In this document: in pieces, positions 14,001 through 24,913 of the stretch
Layout: each line of letters begins with the position of its first letter
Position numbering within the stretch: position 1 is the first letter of the stretch
Source: Harmothoe impar
Taxonomy: Eukaryota > Annelida > Polychaeta > Phyllodocida > Polynoidae
Assembly (NCBI GenBank): GCA_947462335.1
Contig: OX381710.1
Coordinates: 61,822,842 to 61,886,841 of the forward strand
DNA: 64,000 bases
Direction: 5' to 3'
Program-made: the position numbers and the translations under genes
Notes under the pieces: generated by a model
The model's database searches: none
What the model was told of the DNA's origin: nothing
The model's input: only the letters and a program-made list of their open reading frames with translations

Positions 14001-17000
14001 CCGAAGGTGGGTCTGAGCATTATAAGTTGAGAAGCAAGGTGCTATAACTGTAGCAGGGGGCGCCCGGGGACATTTAAGAAGCTAGAAGCCAAATGATGCA
14101 TTCTGGTGCTTTTTAAGGGATGACTCATATTCTTAGTTCTAAATTTATTAAGAATGCAGACCCCCACCTACATAAATGGTAACAAATTACTTCAATGAAT
14201 CTGTAGCTCGGGTGGATTTTATTTTTAAACTGAGGGGTTTGCAGATATGCCCAAGGGGTATTTTCACACATGATTAAATGTCACACTGACATTGAATCAA
14301 AAGGAATCAAGAGTTCATTAACATTTTCATAACCATGTATGTTTTAAATGTGACAGTTACATTCATGTTATTTCAATCAATCTTGAATGAATATCCGTTC
14401 ATCGTTGTAACTTTGTACATGAACTTATTAAATGTGAGTGGACCCATGAATCAATGTAGACTTATCAATGCTGATTCAACTTTGGGCCAACTTTGAAATT
14501 AGGGATTGACACCTCAATTGTTCACCCCCTCCCCCGTAGGCGTAGATGATTGATGACCATTATGTTGGTCTTCCAATTTAATCTTATCGGTAGGCCTACA
14601 GATATGTTTATGTTAAATTGTTATAAAAATAGATCTACAGGTATAATTTGATCCATGAGTTTATAGATCTACTTCATCATTACCGGTATTCGTTTAATAT
14701 ATCAATTAGAATATTAGAGTTCTTAAATGTCAGTGATGAGAAGATGCATCGTCAAAGACTAGTGACAGTACTAGTGGTATCATTGTCACATATAATGACA
14801 TACAGACATTACAGTTACAGATAGGCTGAGTATAGGTATTTGAATACACTGTCACTGGCTGCAGCCTATATAAATGAGCCCATATACATGTATATAAATA
14901 GTCTGGACACATGATCAGGCATCTCATTGACCCGACACTCATTGTACACTGAAGATCTTTCCCTCCACTGGGCTCCAGCCTCCAGCAAGGAATTTGTATA
15001 GAGATACCTTCCCTACAATGTCTACACTAGTATGCCTCCCCTATGCAGGCCCAGTGTCTATAATAGGCTATATTTATATAGGCTATAATTTACATAGATG
15101 AACTATGGAATCCACAGTTTAGCTCTTCCATTGGGGGAATCCGGATGAACCCTATTCCCGACCCTAAATTGTAAACGGGAGTTTATATAGTAGACTACGG
15201 TAGCAGTGAAGACAATCTACGACATAGCCCCAGTTGATACTGATACTAGTGATAGCAATACACAACCACAACCCTGTTTGACATTGACTTGACAGGTCCG
15301 ATTAGCTTGACCACAGTCCAGTCTCAAAGGGCCATATAGCACACAAACACGAGCATTAAGCACCTCTGATACAAATCATTTGCCCGTTCGGACAGTATGT
15401 GAACTGTCGAGTTGGCAGTGCCCCAAGAACAGCGTGCAGGTAGTAAGTTGAACTCTGACGATGGACTCACCCGCAGGGCGTACAGCGACAGCTTGCTCTG
15501 CCTCTGGGCGCAGATCCCTCACTTGACCGCAAAATATTTCCCCTGTGCGAAACCGATGAGACCCACGGATCGGCAAGATGTTCACCTATAGCGTTGAAAA
15601 GAGGGCAAACTATATCTTCCGATCCGCGCCTGTCTCATTTTCGTCCCATAATTCGATGTTACCAGGGTGAAATGTCATCGCAAACTTCTACTCCCATACG
15701 GAAGAGGCCATTTTGTGGATTCCCGGATGAATACAAACTCAGGTTGCATGGAAAATACTAATTTTGAGATAGTAAATCAAGAGCGATTTCTGTCACTTGG
15801 CAGTGGTATATTCAAACACTTGGTAGGTAAATATATCATTATCAGGTCCCCTCTATATTTATTTCTGTACATATGAACTGCAAGTTATGGTGATATTCAA
15901 TGTTTTAGGCTGTTTTTACCCCACGGCGATCACTACAGTTTCCGTCTACTTGATGCATGGAGTCGTCTTTTGGAATGGTCGTACGAACATCTTTCCGGTC
16001 TCCAAAACCGAAGAGCGCTACTTCCGGTGTTTTATAAGAATCGTCTGCACGATCGCACTTCTATTGGCATTGTTTTCAATAATTGTACAGGTCACAGTTA
16101 GATATGGGGTCACTTCGGCATATTGTGTGTCAGCTAACTGGAACTGTAGATAGTGCCATTGCAGCCCTGCTGTTAAAACGTAAAGGTAGGTGCCTAAACT
16201 AGTATCTTACACATGTGCCTACCCACGCTCCGTGTCAGTGAAACTGAAAAAGGGTCAGTGTACACTGTACAGTCACTGCGGCCAAGTGACAGAACACACA
16301 CAGTCTGTGTGTTCTGTCAGTGTCACTTGATCAGCCAAGCAATGACAACAATATGTCCTTGCTTTGCGATACATGTCCCTTCCTATAATGGTAAAGATAT
16401 TGCATTATACTAATTTATAGCTATAGGCCCACTCCTAATGAGGGGGTTGTCGATTTTAAAAAATGACCATGTCGCATGTCTTGGTAGACTATGACTATTT
16501 CGCTTAATGATAATAATGCCCATGTCCCATGTCGATTTTAAGAACTGTCCATGTCCCATGTCAGTGACTATCTTTTTAAGCCGCATGTCCCATGTCACTA
16601 CGCCTCATGTCGCATGTAGATTTTAAGAAAATGCCCATGTCGCCATATCCAATTTAGGGGTCCAGAGGGAACTTGGGCCCCCCGTCTCTCACTATTCTTG
16701 GCAGCAGAACCTACGTCACAGACCCGGGGGGGCCACTCCCGTATTTATGGATACCATGTGCGTACATCACCTTGAATTAGGACCCCTTTTACCGGGACAA
16801 AAATCCCCCAAAACACCCCCCTTTTGGCGGGATTACCCCCTAAAATGTGAAAAACAGCCCCCTTTTAGTGGGACACCACCCTGAATTGACCAAAACCGAC
16901 CCCCTTTTTACGGGATACTCTAAAATGGCCAAAATTGGAACCCTTTTAGCGGGATACCCACATAAATTGGGCAAAAATTGGACCCCTTTTGGCGGGATAC

Positions 17001-20000
17001 CACCCTAAATTTGGGCCAAATTCCAAGAAAAATATACCCCTTTTAACAGGAATTTTTGGACTCTTTGGTTGGGTATTCCACCCGAATACCCCGATGTACT
17101 TGTTGGGTTGAAATAGTCCCATGATGCACATTGGGAGCAGTGGATCAAATGTCGTTAATAATGTACAACCGTAAACCGTGAAAGGGCCGCATAGTGCTTT
17201 AATGTGTTTGCCCTTTGTAGAGTCGCCAGGTCTACGTTCATGCATCATGCTGACTCCTCGGGAGTGTACCAACACAATAGTGGTGGCATCATGCATGAAT
17301 GTAGCACTCACGGGATATCTCCCAGGGATGCATTTGTGTATTATGGCGGGCATGGGCATGATGCATTAAAGCACTATGTGGCCCTTTACGGGTAAAGTAA
17401 ACCCCCAATAATATAGTTTGGCATGCAGTGTTTGTAAAGCCGCAAAACACAGCTCACCTGGTCTGTACCTGGGCCATATCAGCCATACACCGAGTGCGAA
17501 GGTTGTATGTGGACGAGCCCTTCCACTGGCCGGATGTGATCTCTGCCTTGTTTTCTTTCCAAATTCGTTTGTGTCCCTTTAATACTAGGTTCATGTTATT
17601 TTTGCGTGAGAGTGAACAAGCGCTCTGAAAGATGGGTAAGGAAAAGCTTCCACCCCACTGTTTAATAGCGTTATTGAGTAAATTACTACTCACTGAAGCA
17701 TATATCATATATTGGGAAATAAGGTAGTATGCGACACACGGATGATCAAATAATGCCTCATGGTTCCACTAATTTGTTAACCACAAACAATTTATTCCAC
17801 CAAAAAATGTCTATCCACACAGGTAGGCACCAGATTCCATCACATTCTGCCTTCAAACAGAGCTATGCCACCCTGGTGCATATCTTGGTGTTCTCTTATC
17901 AGTGTAGCCATGAGTACAAGACAAGTACCAGCACGTATGGGTATTTTGTGTTTGTGTATATTATACCTATAGCCGACTTGTGTAGTAGTTTTCTGGTCTC
18001 CCTACCCCAGCCGACGTTCACCAGGTGCAGGCTGTATGTGCGGATCGATCACCTTCACCTGAACACGGCCCCTGGTATCCCTCCCACTCTTCCCTCCTAC
18101 CCCCCCCCCCCTCCCACACACACATGCCGATACTGCTCTCCCCCAGTACCCTACGTGCTGCCCAATCCCACATTACCTGCTGCATCAGCCACACCCATGT
18201 AAGGGAGTGATCATTTTTTTAACAACAGGGAGGGGTGGTGGGTTTTCGAGCGGAGCGTGCGAAATTTTTTACACCCCCCCCCCGGTTGAGGGGTCTAAAT
18301 TCCCCCCCCCCCCCCCCCCGCGCGGGCTTTTTGGCTCAGAACAGGTCAAATTTTTTTGACCCCACCCCCAAGAGGGGTCCAAATTTTTTACTCCCCCCCC
18401 CCGGTCAAGGGGTCCAAATTTCCCCCCCCCCCCAAATCCACCACCCCCCCCCCCCCTGTTGTTAAAAAATGATCACTCCCTAAACCCCGCCCGGTCAACT
18501 CCCTCTTTCTTTTATAGTAAATCGTTACCCTTTTATATAAAATAGGGGGGGGGGGGGAGGGGTTGGGGTAAAGGGTTTCCCTTCTAGGCATAAGGGATTA
18601 TTTTTTGTCCTGGCCATTACGAAAAACACCCAAATGGAGTACCCTAATATTGGGGAAAGAGTTAATGGATGTTTGAAGACTCTATATTACTAATTCCATC
18701 CATCGTCATCTGCCCTATATAAACGTTTTCTTTCAAGCCGGTCATAAATTACACCCGGTATTAGACTTTCAACTTTGGGTCGATTTCCCCAGCTCATATT
18801 CCATCTGTTCAATTTCTTTTAATTACTATCTGATTATCAATATGTGATACCCTGGTACCCTTATATACACGTATAGGAGCCACATTTTACCCATTCTGCC
18901 AGCCCTCTTCCCTTACTCCTTTCCATCCCTCCCCACACGCCATCACTCACAGACAACCCCCCCCCCCCCCCCACCACCACCACCCCTCCTGCTTACTCTG
19001 GCCACGCGCCATTCCCGGGATCGATGTCGGTCGGGGATGTTAGAAGGGCTGCTCAGCGGCCACTCCCCCTGCTGCCGGTACCCGCCGTGCTGGGCAGTCA
19101 GAACCAGGCCACAGGCAGCCTGCCATGTCTGCTTGGCCGCAAACACTGCACATATTCATGTTTCTGATTTGGTTCATTGTTTTACTACAATGTAAACACA
19201 TAGTTATGTAAAAACTACATGTGTATACTTATAACTACCTCATGATGATATCAACATTTAGGGCACAATACCTAAATGGGTTCTACATGTCAAAAGATCA
19301 CAATATATATACAATGTAGTCATAATCAATATGGCTATTGACGCCGTCTTTTTTTATTGCTGCTGTATTATCTCAATTAATAAATAACTAAATATAAAAT
19401 GCGTATTGGAAGCATGGCGGTAAATGGGCTAGTGTTCTCCGCAATTCAATGTACATTGACATCTCGTTATAAAGAGGACTGATAGAAGCGAGCATGTTCC
19501 CATGGTCCTGATTGTCAGTTCTCTATATCTTTATTACTTACATGTATAGTTACTAAGGAACTTTGCTTACATGGAGCAAATTTGTCCAGTCCCAATCAAT
19601 CAATCAACCTCCTTAAAACAGGGTCTTACTCTATGACTACCGGTATCACGCACTGGTATATAAAGCTGGGCCTGCATAGGGAACTGAGGAATAGCTGAAT
19701 AGCAAGCCTTATCTAATGATATAAGGGATGTACATGTATAGGGGATGATATGTATGTGAGATGGACTGTATGTGGGAGCAGCCCATATATATCACTGACC
19801 TGAGCCGCCTATAAAGTCGGGCTGCCATGGGCAGGAATTAGCTTTAATTCTGTAGCTGTTTTCTATATCCAAAAAGCGACAATACATTGATCAATGACTT
19901 CCTGCAGGTGAATCTTGCCGAAGCGTCCTATTGTCAGCTTCTTCACTCCCTCACGGACGTGTTCATTGGCTTTGGGACCTTGTCCCCAAAGCCATTTACA

Positions 20001-20060
20001 CCACAGAGCAGAGTTGGAAGAAAACGGCAGGAAAAGACTAGCATAGGTCCCCTTGTTCAT
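2004..20060 (-). CDS. Unrecognised multi-exon gene, 3' end beyond the left edge
   Basis: I do not recognise this protein. It was built from eight exon-like blocks on the minus strand, whose phases join without a stop: 20060-19886 (ATG start, MNKGTYASLF), 19145-18997, 17624-17469, 15585-15471, 11771-11686, 10784-10727, 7396-7316 and 2104-2004. Acceptors such as ctttcag (17625), ctatag after a pyrimidine tract (15586) and gaacag (2105), and donors gtaagc (18996), gtcagt (11685), gtgagg (10726) and gtgagt (2003), are good. The donors at 19885 (gtattg) and 7315 (gtctac) are weak. Visible features are a basic block with IWKENKAEITSGQWKG in exon 3, a PPGPGPYNN stretch in exon 5 that resembles a sperm-tail PG-rich repeat, and a Pro/Gln-rich exon 8. 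The large introns contain minisatellites. Individual exons may belong to two genes, and the join from exon 3 to exon 4 is the least secure. Confidence 0.45.
2105..4392. other. Putative intron with GC-rich start and one extra exon-like block
   Basis: 2200-2580 is GC-rich and open in several frames but shows no clear splice pair. A possible minus-strand exon lies at 3434-3334: acceptor cttggacag, donor ctag|gtgact, 101 bp, open only in phase 0 (ILPSVCLVDCSGSL at its start). Its phase does not fit between the neighbouring exons of the unknown gene. At 3259-3290 an aataaa followed by a 12-A tract looks like the tail of an old retroposed copy. Confidence 0.3.
4393..7303. repeat. 2.9 kb GC-rich minisatellite of 15-bp and 35-bp units
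   Basis: The plus strand repeats GGGCCGGGTGTGGTG (15 bp; a GTA variant is common), interspersed with a 35-bp unit in which gtgctccccatgtgtgggg is added. The plus strand is strongly G-rich and should be able to form G-quadruplexes. A higher-order duplication is visible: the rare variant tcgctaggtgtgttggggcc occurs at 4801 and again at 6231, an offset of 1430 bp with similar flanks. The minus strand of the unit contains no stop triplet in any frame, which explains the ORFs of up to 851 codons there. Because 15 is a multiple of three and 35 is not, each 35-bp unit shifts the frame, giving the cycling peptides GPTTP, HPAPP and RPHHT. It sits in a probable intron of the unknown minus-strand gene. 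Confidence 0.9.
7605..8817. other. AT-rich stretch without a gene
   Basis: Short overlapping open frames on both strands (around 7600-8000) show no splice sites or protein-like composition. A C homopolymer run lies at 8158-8171. No recognisable gene. Confidence 0.4.
8818..9027. repeat. 30-bp tandem repeat, seven copies
   Basis: Seven copies of a 30-bp unit start at 8818, 8848, 8878, 8908, 8938, 8968 and 8998. Each begins with gccgac (or gttgac), followed by a purine/pyrimidine-alternating core (gcatgcatgtggga or gcacgcgtgtggga). The alternating cores could adopt Z-DNA. All three minus frames are open because the unit is a multiple of three and stop-poor; there is no sign of coding. Confidence 0.9.
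9056..9266. mobile_element. TACCGTA-type MITE
   Basis: The element is about 211 bp. Its left end, taccataaattcccgcgtat, is inverted at the right end as cgggaatttacggta. The inner part has further inverted pieces (ggttatac / gtataacc style) and the motif atatctattttagtact. TA is the likely target duplication. It is one of about ten copies in the window. Confidence 0.7.
9625..10614. repeat. 1 kb cryptically simple GTGGGTG/GTGGCTG repeat
   Basis: The plus strand is built from short words gtgggtg, gtggctg, gtaggtg and ggggtg without a fixed long period. It is almost free of A on the plus strand and strongly G/T skewed. The minus frame is open for 376 codons as a His/Thr/Pro repeat, expected from the composition. 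It lies just 3' of the exon-like block 10784-10727 of the minus-strand unknown gene. Confidence 0.85.
12204..12425. mobile_element. TACCGTA-type MITE
   Basis: Its left end taccataattcc is inverted at the right end as gagaatttatggta, with internal ggttatacgcgag. It belongs to the same family as 9056-9266. Both copies contain the shared internal words aacatgcctatat and tgcgggttata. Confidence 0.65.
13233..13417. mobile_element. Palindromic MITE with TIR taccgtattcgacgtaataa
   Basis: This 185-bp element has terminal inverted repeats of about 27 bp. It begins taccgtattcgacgtaataa and ends ttattacgtcgaatacggta, and the repeats continue into gcgccct / agggcgc. The flanking dinucleotide fits a TA target. 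It shares the outer TACCGTA with the other MITE families here but has its own subterminal sequence. Confidence 0.8.
16430..16650. repeat. catgtcgcatgtc / tcgattttaa repeat
   Basis: Irregular repeats of catgtcgcatgtc, catgtcccatgtc and cgattttaa. The word composition resembles the tgtcgatttttag elements at 23095-23306 and 53981-55464, so this may be a decayed relative. Confidence 0.5.
16783..17045. repeat. Degenerate tandem repeat, unit about 45 bp
   Basis: Five to six diverged copies of a unit with the core acccccttttagcgggatacc, followed by taaattggccaaaattgg. The copies differ in spacing and by small indels. Confidence 0.6.
17175..17393. mobile_element. Foldback element with 30-bp inverted ends
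   Basis: Left arm 17175-17204 and right arm 17364-17393 are inverted copies with about three mismatches (core gggccgcatagtgctttaat versus attaaagcactatgtggccc). A second, inner inverted pair is present: ttcatgcatcatgc near 17237 and gcatcatgcatgaa near 17288. A relative with the same right-end words lies at about 24855-25020. Confidence 0.6.
18201..18481. mobile_element. Inverted-repeat element with poly-C core
   Basis: It starts with agggagtgatcatttttttaacaacagg, shown here only by its ends: agggagtgatca and aacaacagg. It finishes with the inverse, cctgttgtt and tgatcactccct. The interior is long C runs with aaattttttacac pieces. No transposase ORF is present. Confidence 0.6.
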
Positions 20061-20621
20061 TGTTAGATAAAGCCCTAGCTGACCCTTAAACCTTGCCTAG
20101 GACTAGTATCCCCATGTGTCCTTGTAGGTGTGTACAAGACTAATTTAACCTAGATCTGGTTTTCAGTTACTGCATGTAAAACCAGTATACATTGTGGTAA
20201 GGCCTAGCTACCCAGTTCACAGCCATATTTTGAGTTCTTGAATGTGCCTGTCAATGGCAAGGATAGGTACCAGCCTAATAAATTATTGACTCCTATGTCA
20301 AGTCAAGCTATCAATGTCAATGGTAATCCCCATATTATGTACATGCAGGACCTATACTAGAAGTTGAGTGGACCAGGGTGGCTCTTGAAATCACTCAAGC
20401 CCGCCCAAAGACAAACTGTGAACTCAGACATAATTACCCCCTTCCCCCCCCCTCCCCCCCCCCACACACAAACATATGCAACAACAAGTCCTCCCTCTGC
20501 CCCTTCCTCCTCCTCCTCCCTCTCTCCCCTCCTCCTTCCAGCTCATAACAATCCTGTAAAATCCCAAAGCCACTACGGCTGTGCCGTAAAATCATTGAAA
20601 TTGAATTTGTCCCCTTGTATA

Positions 20622-20831
20622 AGGCTACCTCCACAGTGGTAGACCCCTACAGTATGAGGCTACCTCCACAGTGGTAAACCCCTGCAGTATGAGGCCACCT
20701 CCACAGTGGTAAACCTGTACAGTATAAGGCTACCTCCACAGTGGTAGACCCCTACAGTATGAGGCTACCTCCAAAGTGGTAAACCCCTGCAGTATGAGGC
20801 CACCTCCACAGTGGTAAACCCCTACAGTATG
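20622..20831. repeat. 35-bp tandem repeat, six copies in two triplets
   Basis: Units start at 20622, 20657, 20692, 20727, 20762 and 20797, each beginning aggctacctccacagtgg or aggccacctccacagtgg. Copies 1-3 and 4-6 share the same order of variants (tagacccctac, aaacccctgc, then aggcca), so a 105-bp block was duplicated as a whole. Confidence 0.9.
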
Positions 20832-22346
20832 AGATACCGAGGTTTTGTAGCTGGGTATTGAAGGGATGTCACCCTGCGCACCTTTTGTAGCTGGGTAAGG
20901 TCTGCTCACAGCCTGTAATGATTGGTATCAAATGATGACGTTGTGCTTTCCTTTACATGTCTTTGTAACCTGGAAGAGCTTCTTTAAGTCAGAAAAAAGG
21001 AGAAATACAGGTCTTACCGTAAATTCCCGCGCATAACCTCTTCCCTAAAAGTGGCACCCAGACTTTGGGAGAAGCCTATTACTTGCTGAAGATGTCAATA
21101 CCTTCAGGACCCTTACCCACTTACCTAGTTTGCGAGTAACCGCTGAGTCATACACTGTAATTTACAGTACCGGTAGTTTAGGCATTTGCTTTAAGGTAGA
21201 ACTCTAGGCAGAATTGTGAGCACAATGGTCCACATGGTTTTCTCCTGAATTAAATGATACATTCCTAATTACATGTCAGTAACCTAGAGGCATGTGGTCA
21301 TTTCTCCATCAATTATCTCTAGTCTATATATCCTCAGCCTCCCGCATTGCTGCAGGGGTTAATTAATTTGATTATGGGATATGGTGTGGTAGCCAATATT
21401 CTTGTCTCCTCCCTGCCTACTCAGTACTAGAGATGTTTCCTCCACTACCCCGCAGTGGGAACCATTGTCCTCCAGCTGACCGCCTTCAGCTACCCCAGGC
21501 AGTCTCCCGGGGGGGGGGGTACTCAGTATAGGAATGCGGTAACGACCCCGAAGAGCTGTCGCTGTGCGCGCGTCAAAGCAAGAAAAAAGGGGGGCTGTCA
21601 ATTACATAAACATAGAAAATTAGGGACTGTCAATAATTGGAAAGTACTGAATCAGTGGCTGTCACTATTGACAGAAATAATGAACCCTTACATTTTATAC
21701 ATGACTTGAGAAATCTATGTAGTTCCAAAATAACTTCATGTTAAATGGAAAAGGCCTCTTAACAGTGGGCTGTCACCTAACTTCCGAGAAAATGATGCAC
21801 ATTTTCAAGGGGCTGTCAAATGACCAAATAGGGGGGGGGGGGGGGCTTGTAGTTTCGCAGTTGGTACCTAGCATCAAAGAGTGACTGGGGCGGGGGGGGA
21901 GTCTGCCTTTTATCGTATTCAGTCCCCAACCCAGGTATATGTAATATATAAACTATCGGTATGAAAAGGTATATAGAATTAACCACAGTTTAAGTCGCCC
22001 TACCAGAAAGCTACTTACCTTTTCAGAACCGTTGTCTGTTTTAAACCACGGTATTCAATATAACCAAGGTGCGAATCCTTTGTACATACTTGTTGTAACA
22101 TAGGCATACTTATTCAGTGTAAACAGTATAGGGGGTGAAGATGGGTTTCTCCCTCAGGTCGGAATGTCGCCGAAATTAAAGACCCAGGGTCGCAAAGTCG
22201 CTTTTTTAGACCATCGTTATCAACCAAATTTGTCCAAAAGTCGCCAGGTCGCTTAGATTATTGCATCAGGTCGCCAGGTCGCCTGGAAAACAGCCCAAGT
22301 TGCCAGGTCGCTTTTGACCCCTCTGGAGCCACAGTATATCCCTACC

Positions 22347-22554
22347 TATACGGGACTAGCGCATTAGGATATGGGGGCCGCCATCTTGGCTCAGAGCAAT
22401 GCATTGTTAGGCCCCCGACTCCAGAGCAATGCGTCATGGGTGAATTTCTTATCAGCACCTTTGTTCCTGGTGTGAGGTGAGAGGATTAGCCTGATAAGGA
22501 GATAGGGGTTTAGCCCCGACTACCTGAGGTACCAGGATGCGCTAGTCCCGTATA
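22347..22554. mobile_element. Short TIR element, ends tatacgggactagcgc
   Basis: It is 208 bp and starts tatacgggactagcgcat. It ends with the inverse atgcgctagtcccgtata. The interior contains gggggccgccatcttggc, which includes a YY1-like CCGCCATCTTG, and the word cagagcaatgc. Confidence 0.7.
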
Positions 22555-23094
22555 CCACCCTAGGGATATCCTGGTTCCGCCACCACCCGCTAGGGGGCGC
22601 TAGCAGCGTATGCCTGTTTGAGCAGTGAGGTGGCAGCACAAGTCGTGGGACATCAGAGGCACTTCGTTCTAACATATAAGTTATTAATTTACAGGTATCA
22701 CCCTGTGCTGCATTTGGGGCAGCACAGGATGAAACCTATCATTGTTCCTCTTTCTACTTCTATCCCCCACTTTATATCATTGCATTTAGTAAAGAGGCTG
22801 CTGTAAAACATGCATATAAACAGCAATGAACTTTAAACCTGCCTCATACATGTGAACTCACACACAGATATTTTCCAAATTATGTACTAACTAAATCAAG
22901 TAAAACTAATTAGGAGGTAGTGGGGCTGTTCCTTAAGAACAGGGACAGCACCACATCCTTTTAATGCCATGAGCATTTAACAATTGTTTCATATAACTAG
23001 TATTATACTACACTTGCTGTGGAATACTACAATACATTCTATAACGGATATGTATTTCCTCAGGATAATCATAAATAAACGATCAATCAATCAA

Positions 23095-23306
23095 GTGCCT
23101 CTGCATGGGTACCCAAAATTTTGACCATGTCGCTGTGTCGATTTTTAGCAGAAGAACTGTGTCATTGTGTCAATTTTTAGGCATATAAGAACTTAGAGAA
23201 GAATCCCTGTGGGTCGATTTTTTACCCCTACGGGTAATTTTCCTGTGTCCATCGATTTTTAAAACGGCCGTGTCGCCGGTGTCGTTTTTTACCCATGGAG
23301 AAGCAC
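23095..23306. mobile_element. Element with ends gtgcctctgcatgggta
   Basis: The left end gtgcctctgcatgggtaccc and right end acccatggagaagcac are imperfect inverted repeats. The interior repeats tgtgtcgatttttag. It is the uninterrupted relative of the copy at 53981-55464 and so shows what that site looked like before the nested insertion. Confidence 0.65.
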
Positions 23307-23380
23307 TTATAATTTAAAGTTAGTATATCCGATGACCATTAGGGATGTCATTGACATCCAATTTATTTCGATTTCGATTA

Positions 23381-24013
23381 TCACGTTATAGTTCCATGTC
23401 CGTCATAAAGTGTTAGATTTGTATGAAAACCGACAAGATCAGTTATAAGCCTTTTACGAGGAATCCGAATGGAGACCAGTAAACTGAGACTTCCCGTGGT
23501 CTCTAGAGTTACCTTGTTTATGTTGGCTTTGATGTCGGAATCAAACTTTGAAATAATGTACTGTGAATCCCCATGAATAATCCGGATCTCATGTAGGTTA
23601 TACACATAACCTCCTGAGGAGGTTATATGAACTAGGTCACTCCACACAGGCTGTCCAACATGACCTGGTGGTTTGAGACAGGAGAATATGCCATATAACC
23701 TACAGTAAGAACAATAGACCAAACACCCAGGCGGGGTATAAAAGTACTTTACTACACTGTAACATGCTTTTTTATTACCTGGAGATGCGTAATGGTATTT
23801 CCGATTAATTGTTCCAAAATCGAATATCGAGGAGTCTAACTGAGTCTCTGAATGCATGTGCACGATATATCCGGCATATGGATAAAGGTATGCTGAATAT
23901 TCTACTGGTGTGGTTTCCTCCTGAATTAGTGGTCTACTCATAAGGACATGCCAGAGGGTCTCCGTAGTGACAGTGTGCGGGGTGCGACTACTCAACCTCC
24001 TGCCTTGCCTCAT
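23381..24013 (-). CDS. Orphan 210-codon open reading frame
   Basis: This is the longest non-repetitive single open frame in its area, unbroken from an ATG at 24013 to a stop at 23381. The frame stays open about 45 bases further upstream. It has balanced amino-acid composition, several Cys-Tyr pairs (CYSVVKYFYTPPGCLVYCSYC) and a hydrophobic C-terminal third. I do not recognise the family. No clear splice acceptor, promoter or poly(A) signal was seen. It sits between two TIR elements, so it could be a stray exon, a retained gene fragment or transposon-borne DNA. Confidence 0.35.
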   Translation of the reverse strand: MRQGRRLSSRTPHTVTTETLWHVLMSRPLIQEETTPVEYSAYLYPYAGYIVHMHSETQLDSSIFDFGTINRKYHYASPGNKKACYSVVKYFYTPPGCLVYCSYCRLYGIFSCLKPPGHVGQPVWSDLVHITSSGGYVYNLHEIRIIHGDSQYIISKFDSDIKANINKVTLETTGSLSLLVSIRIPRKRLITDLVGFHTNLTLYDGHGTIT

Positions 24014-24116
24014 ATGTGAGTTAATTAAGGGATGGCTTTTGGGTACTACTAATATTCCCTATGAGGGCACCCCCTGGTCAGAATTATTGTCCTGCATGTG
24101 GACTAGACGGTAGGTC

Positions 24117-24719
24117 TATACGAGATTGGCTAATTAGGCTATGGAGGCCGCCATCTTGAGTCAGAGTAATGCATTGTGGTTAGGCCCAGAGCAGTGCATT
24201 TCTTATCAGCACCCGGTGACCCCTGTCCACACCCTAGATCAATGGTCACTGATAAGCTATACGGCATAGACACACTGGGGCATGGGGGCCGCCATATTGG
24301 GGTAGATCACGCCCGATGGCCATATTGGAGTTGCCATGGGACTATGGGTAATGTTTTATTTGCCCCCTTTACACCCCAGAACAATGTGCACTGATAACGC
24401 TGATAAGTGTGATACCCTGTAACCCAACCCTATCTGAACCACTTGTATCTAGTGTGAAGTGAATGGATTAGCCTGATCAGTCCTATGCAATTAAGGAATT
24501 ACCAAGAATTCAAGGGGGTCTTACGCCCAACAATAAGAGAACCTGTCCCAGCCCGATACTGCACCCTTGTCATGATCACCCCAAGTACCTTCCCCTTTTC
24601 TAGGTGTGAGAGGCGGGGTTTAGCTACACAAATGTATAAAGAGACAATACCTTGATTGCACTATCTCTGGCCCTCTGGCGGTGTAGCCCCCGACTACCAG
24701 GATACGCTAGTCCCGTATA
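24117..24719. mobile_element. Longer TIR element of the tatacgggactagcg family
   Basis: The left end tatacgagattggc and right end gctagtcccgtata match the ends of 22347-22554. Inside, the motif ggaggccgccatcttgag recurs, and a second variant (gggggccgccatattgg) lies at 24285. The element is 603 bp, about three times the length of the other copy, with no ORF of note. Confidence 0.6.
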
Positions 24720-24879
24720 TTTAATTGACCTTCGGAAGATTCTAATATCTCACATGGCACTCGCTACCACATGAAATGCATTTATAGATGTCTTAAAAAG
24801 TGCATTACTTAAAATGTATTGCGCTAGTCTCTGGGTGTCCAAGGGGCGCCCGGAGCTTTAATGCGCTGTGCTCTTGTCA

Positions 24880-24913
24880 CCATGATGCATTCAACCAGGG
24901 TTGAATGCATCAT
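24880..24913. repeat. Perfect 16-bp hairpin
   Basis: catgatgcattcaacc, then ag, then the exact inverse ggttgaatgcatcatg. It is the centre of a decayed foldback element related to 17175-17393. Confidence 0.9.

Noticed and set aside
15667..16153. Two plus-strand frames, the second with a membrane-like segment (IALLLALFSIIVQV)
   Set aside because: No convincing splice pair, and the lengths are within chance for AT-rich DNA.
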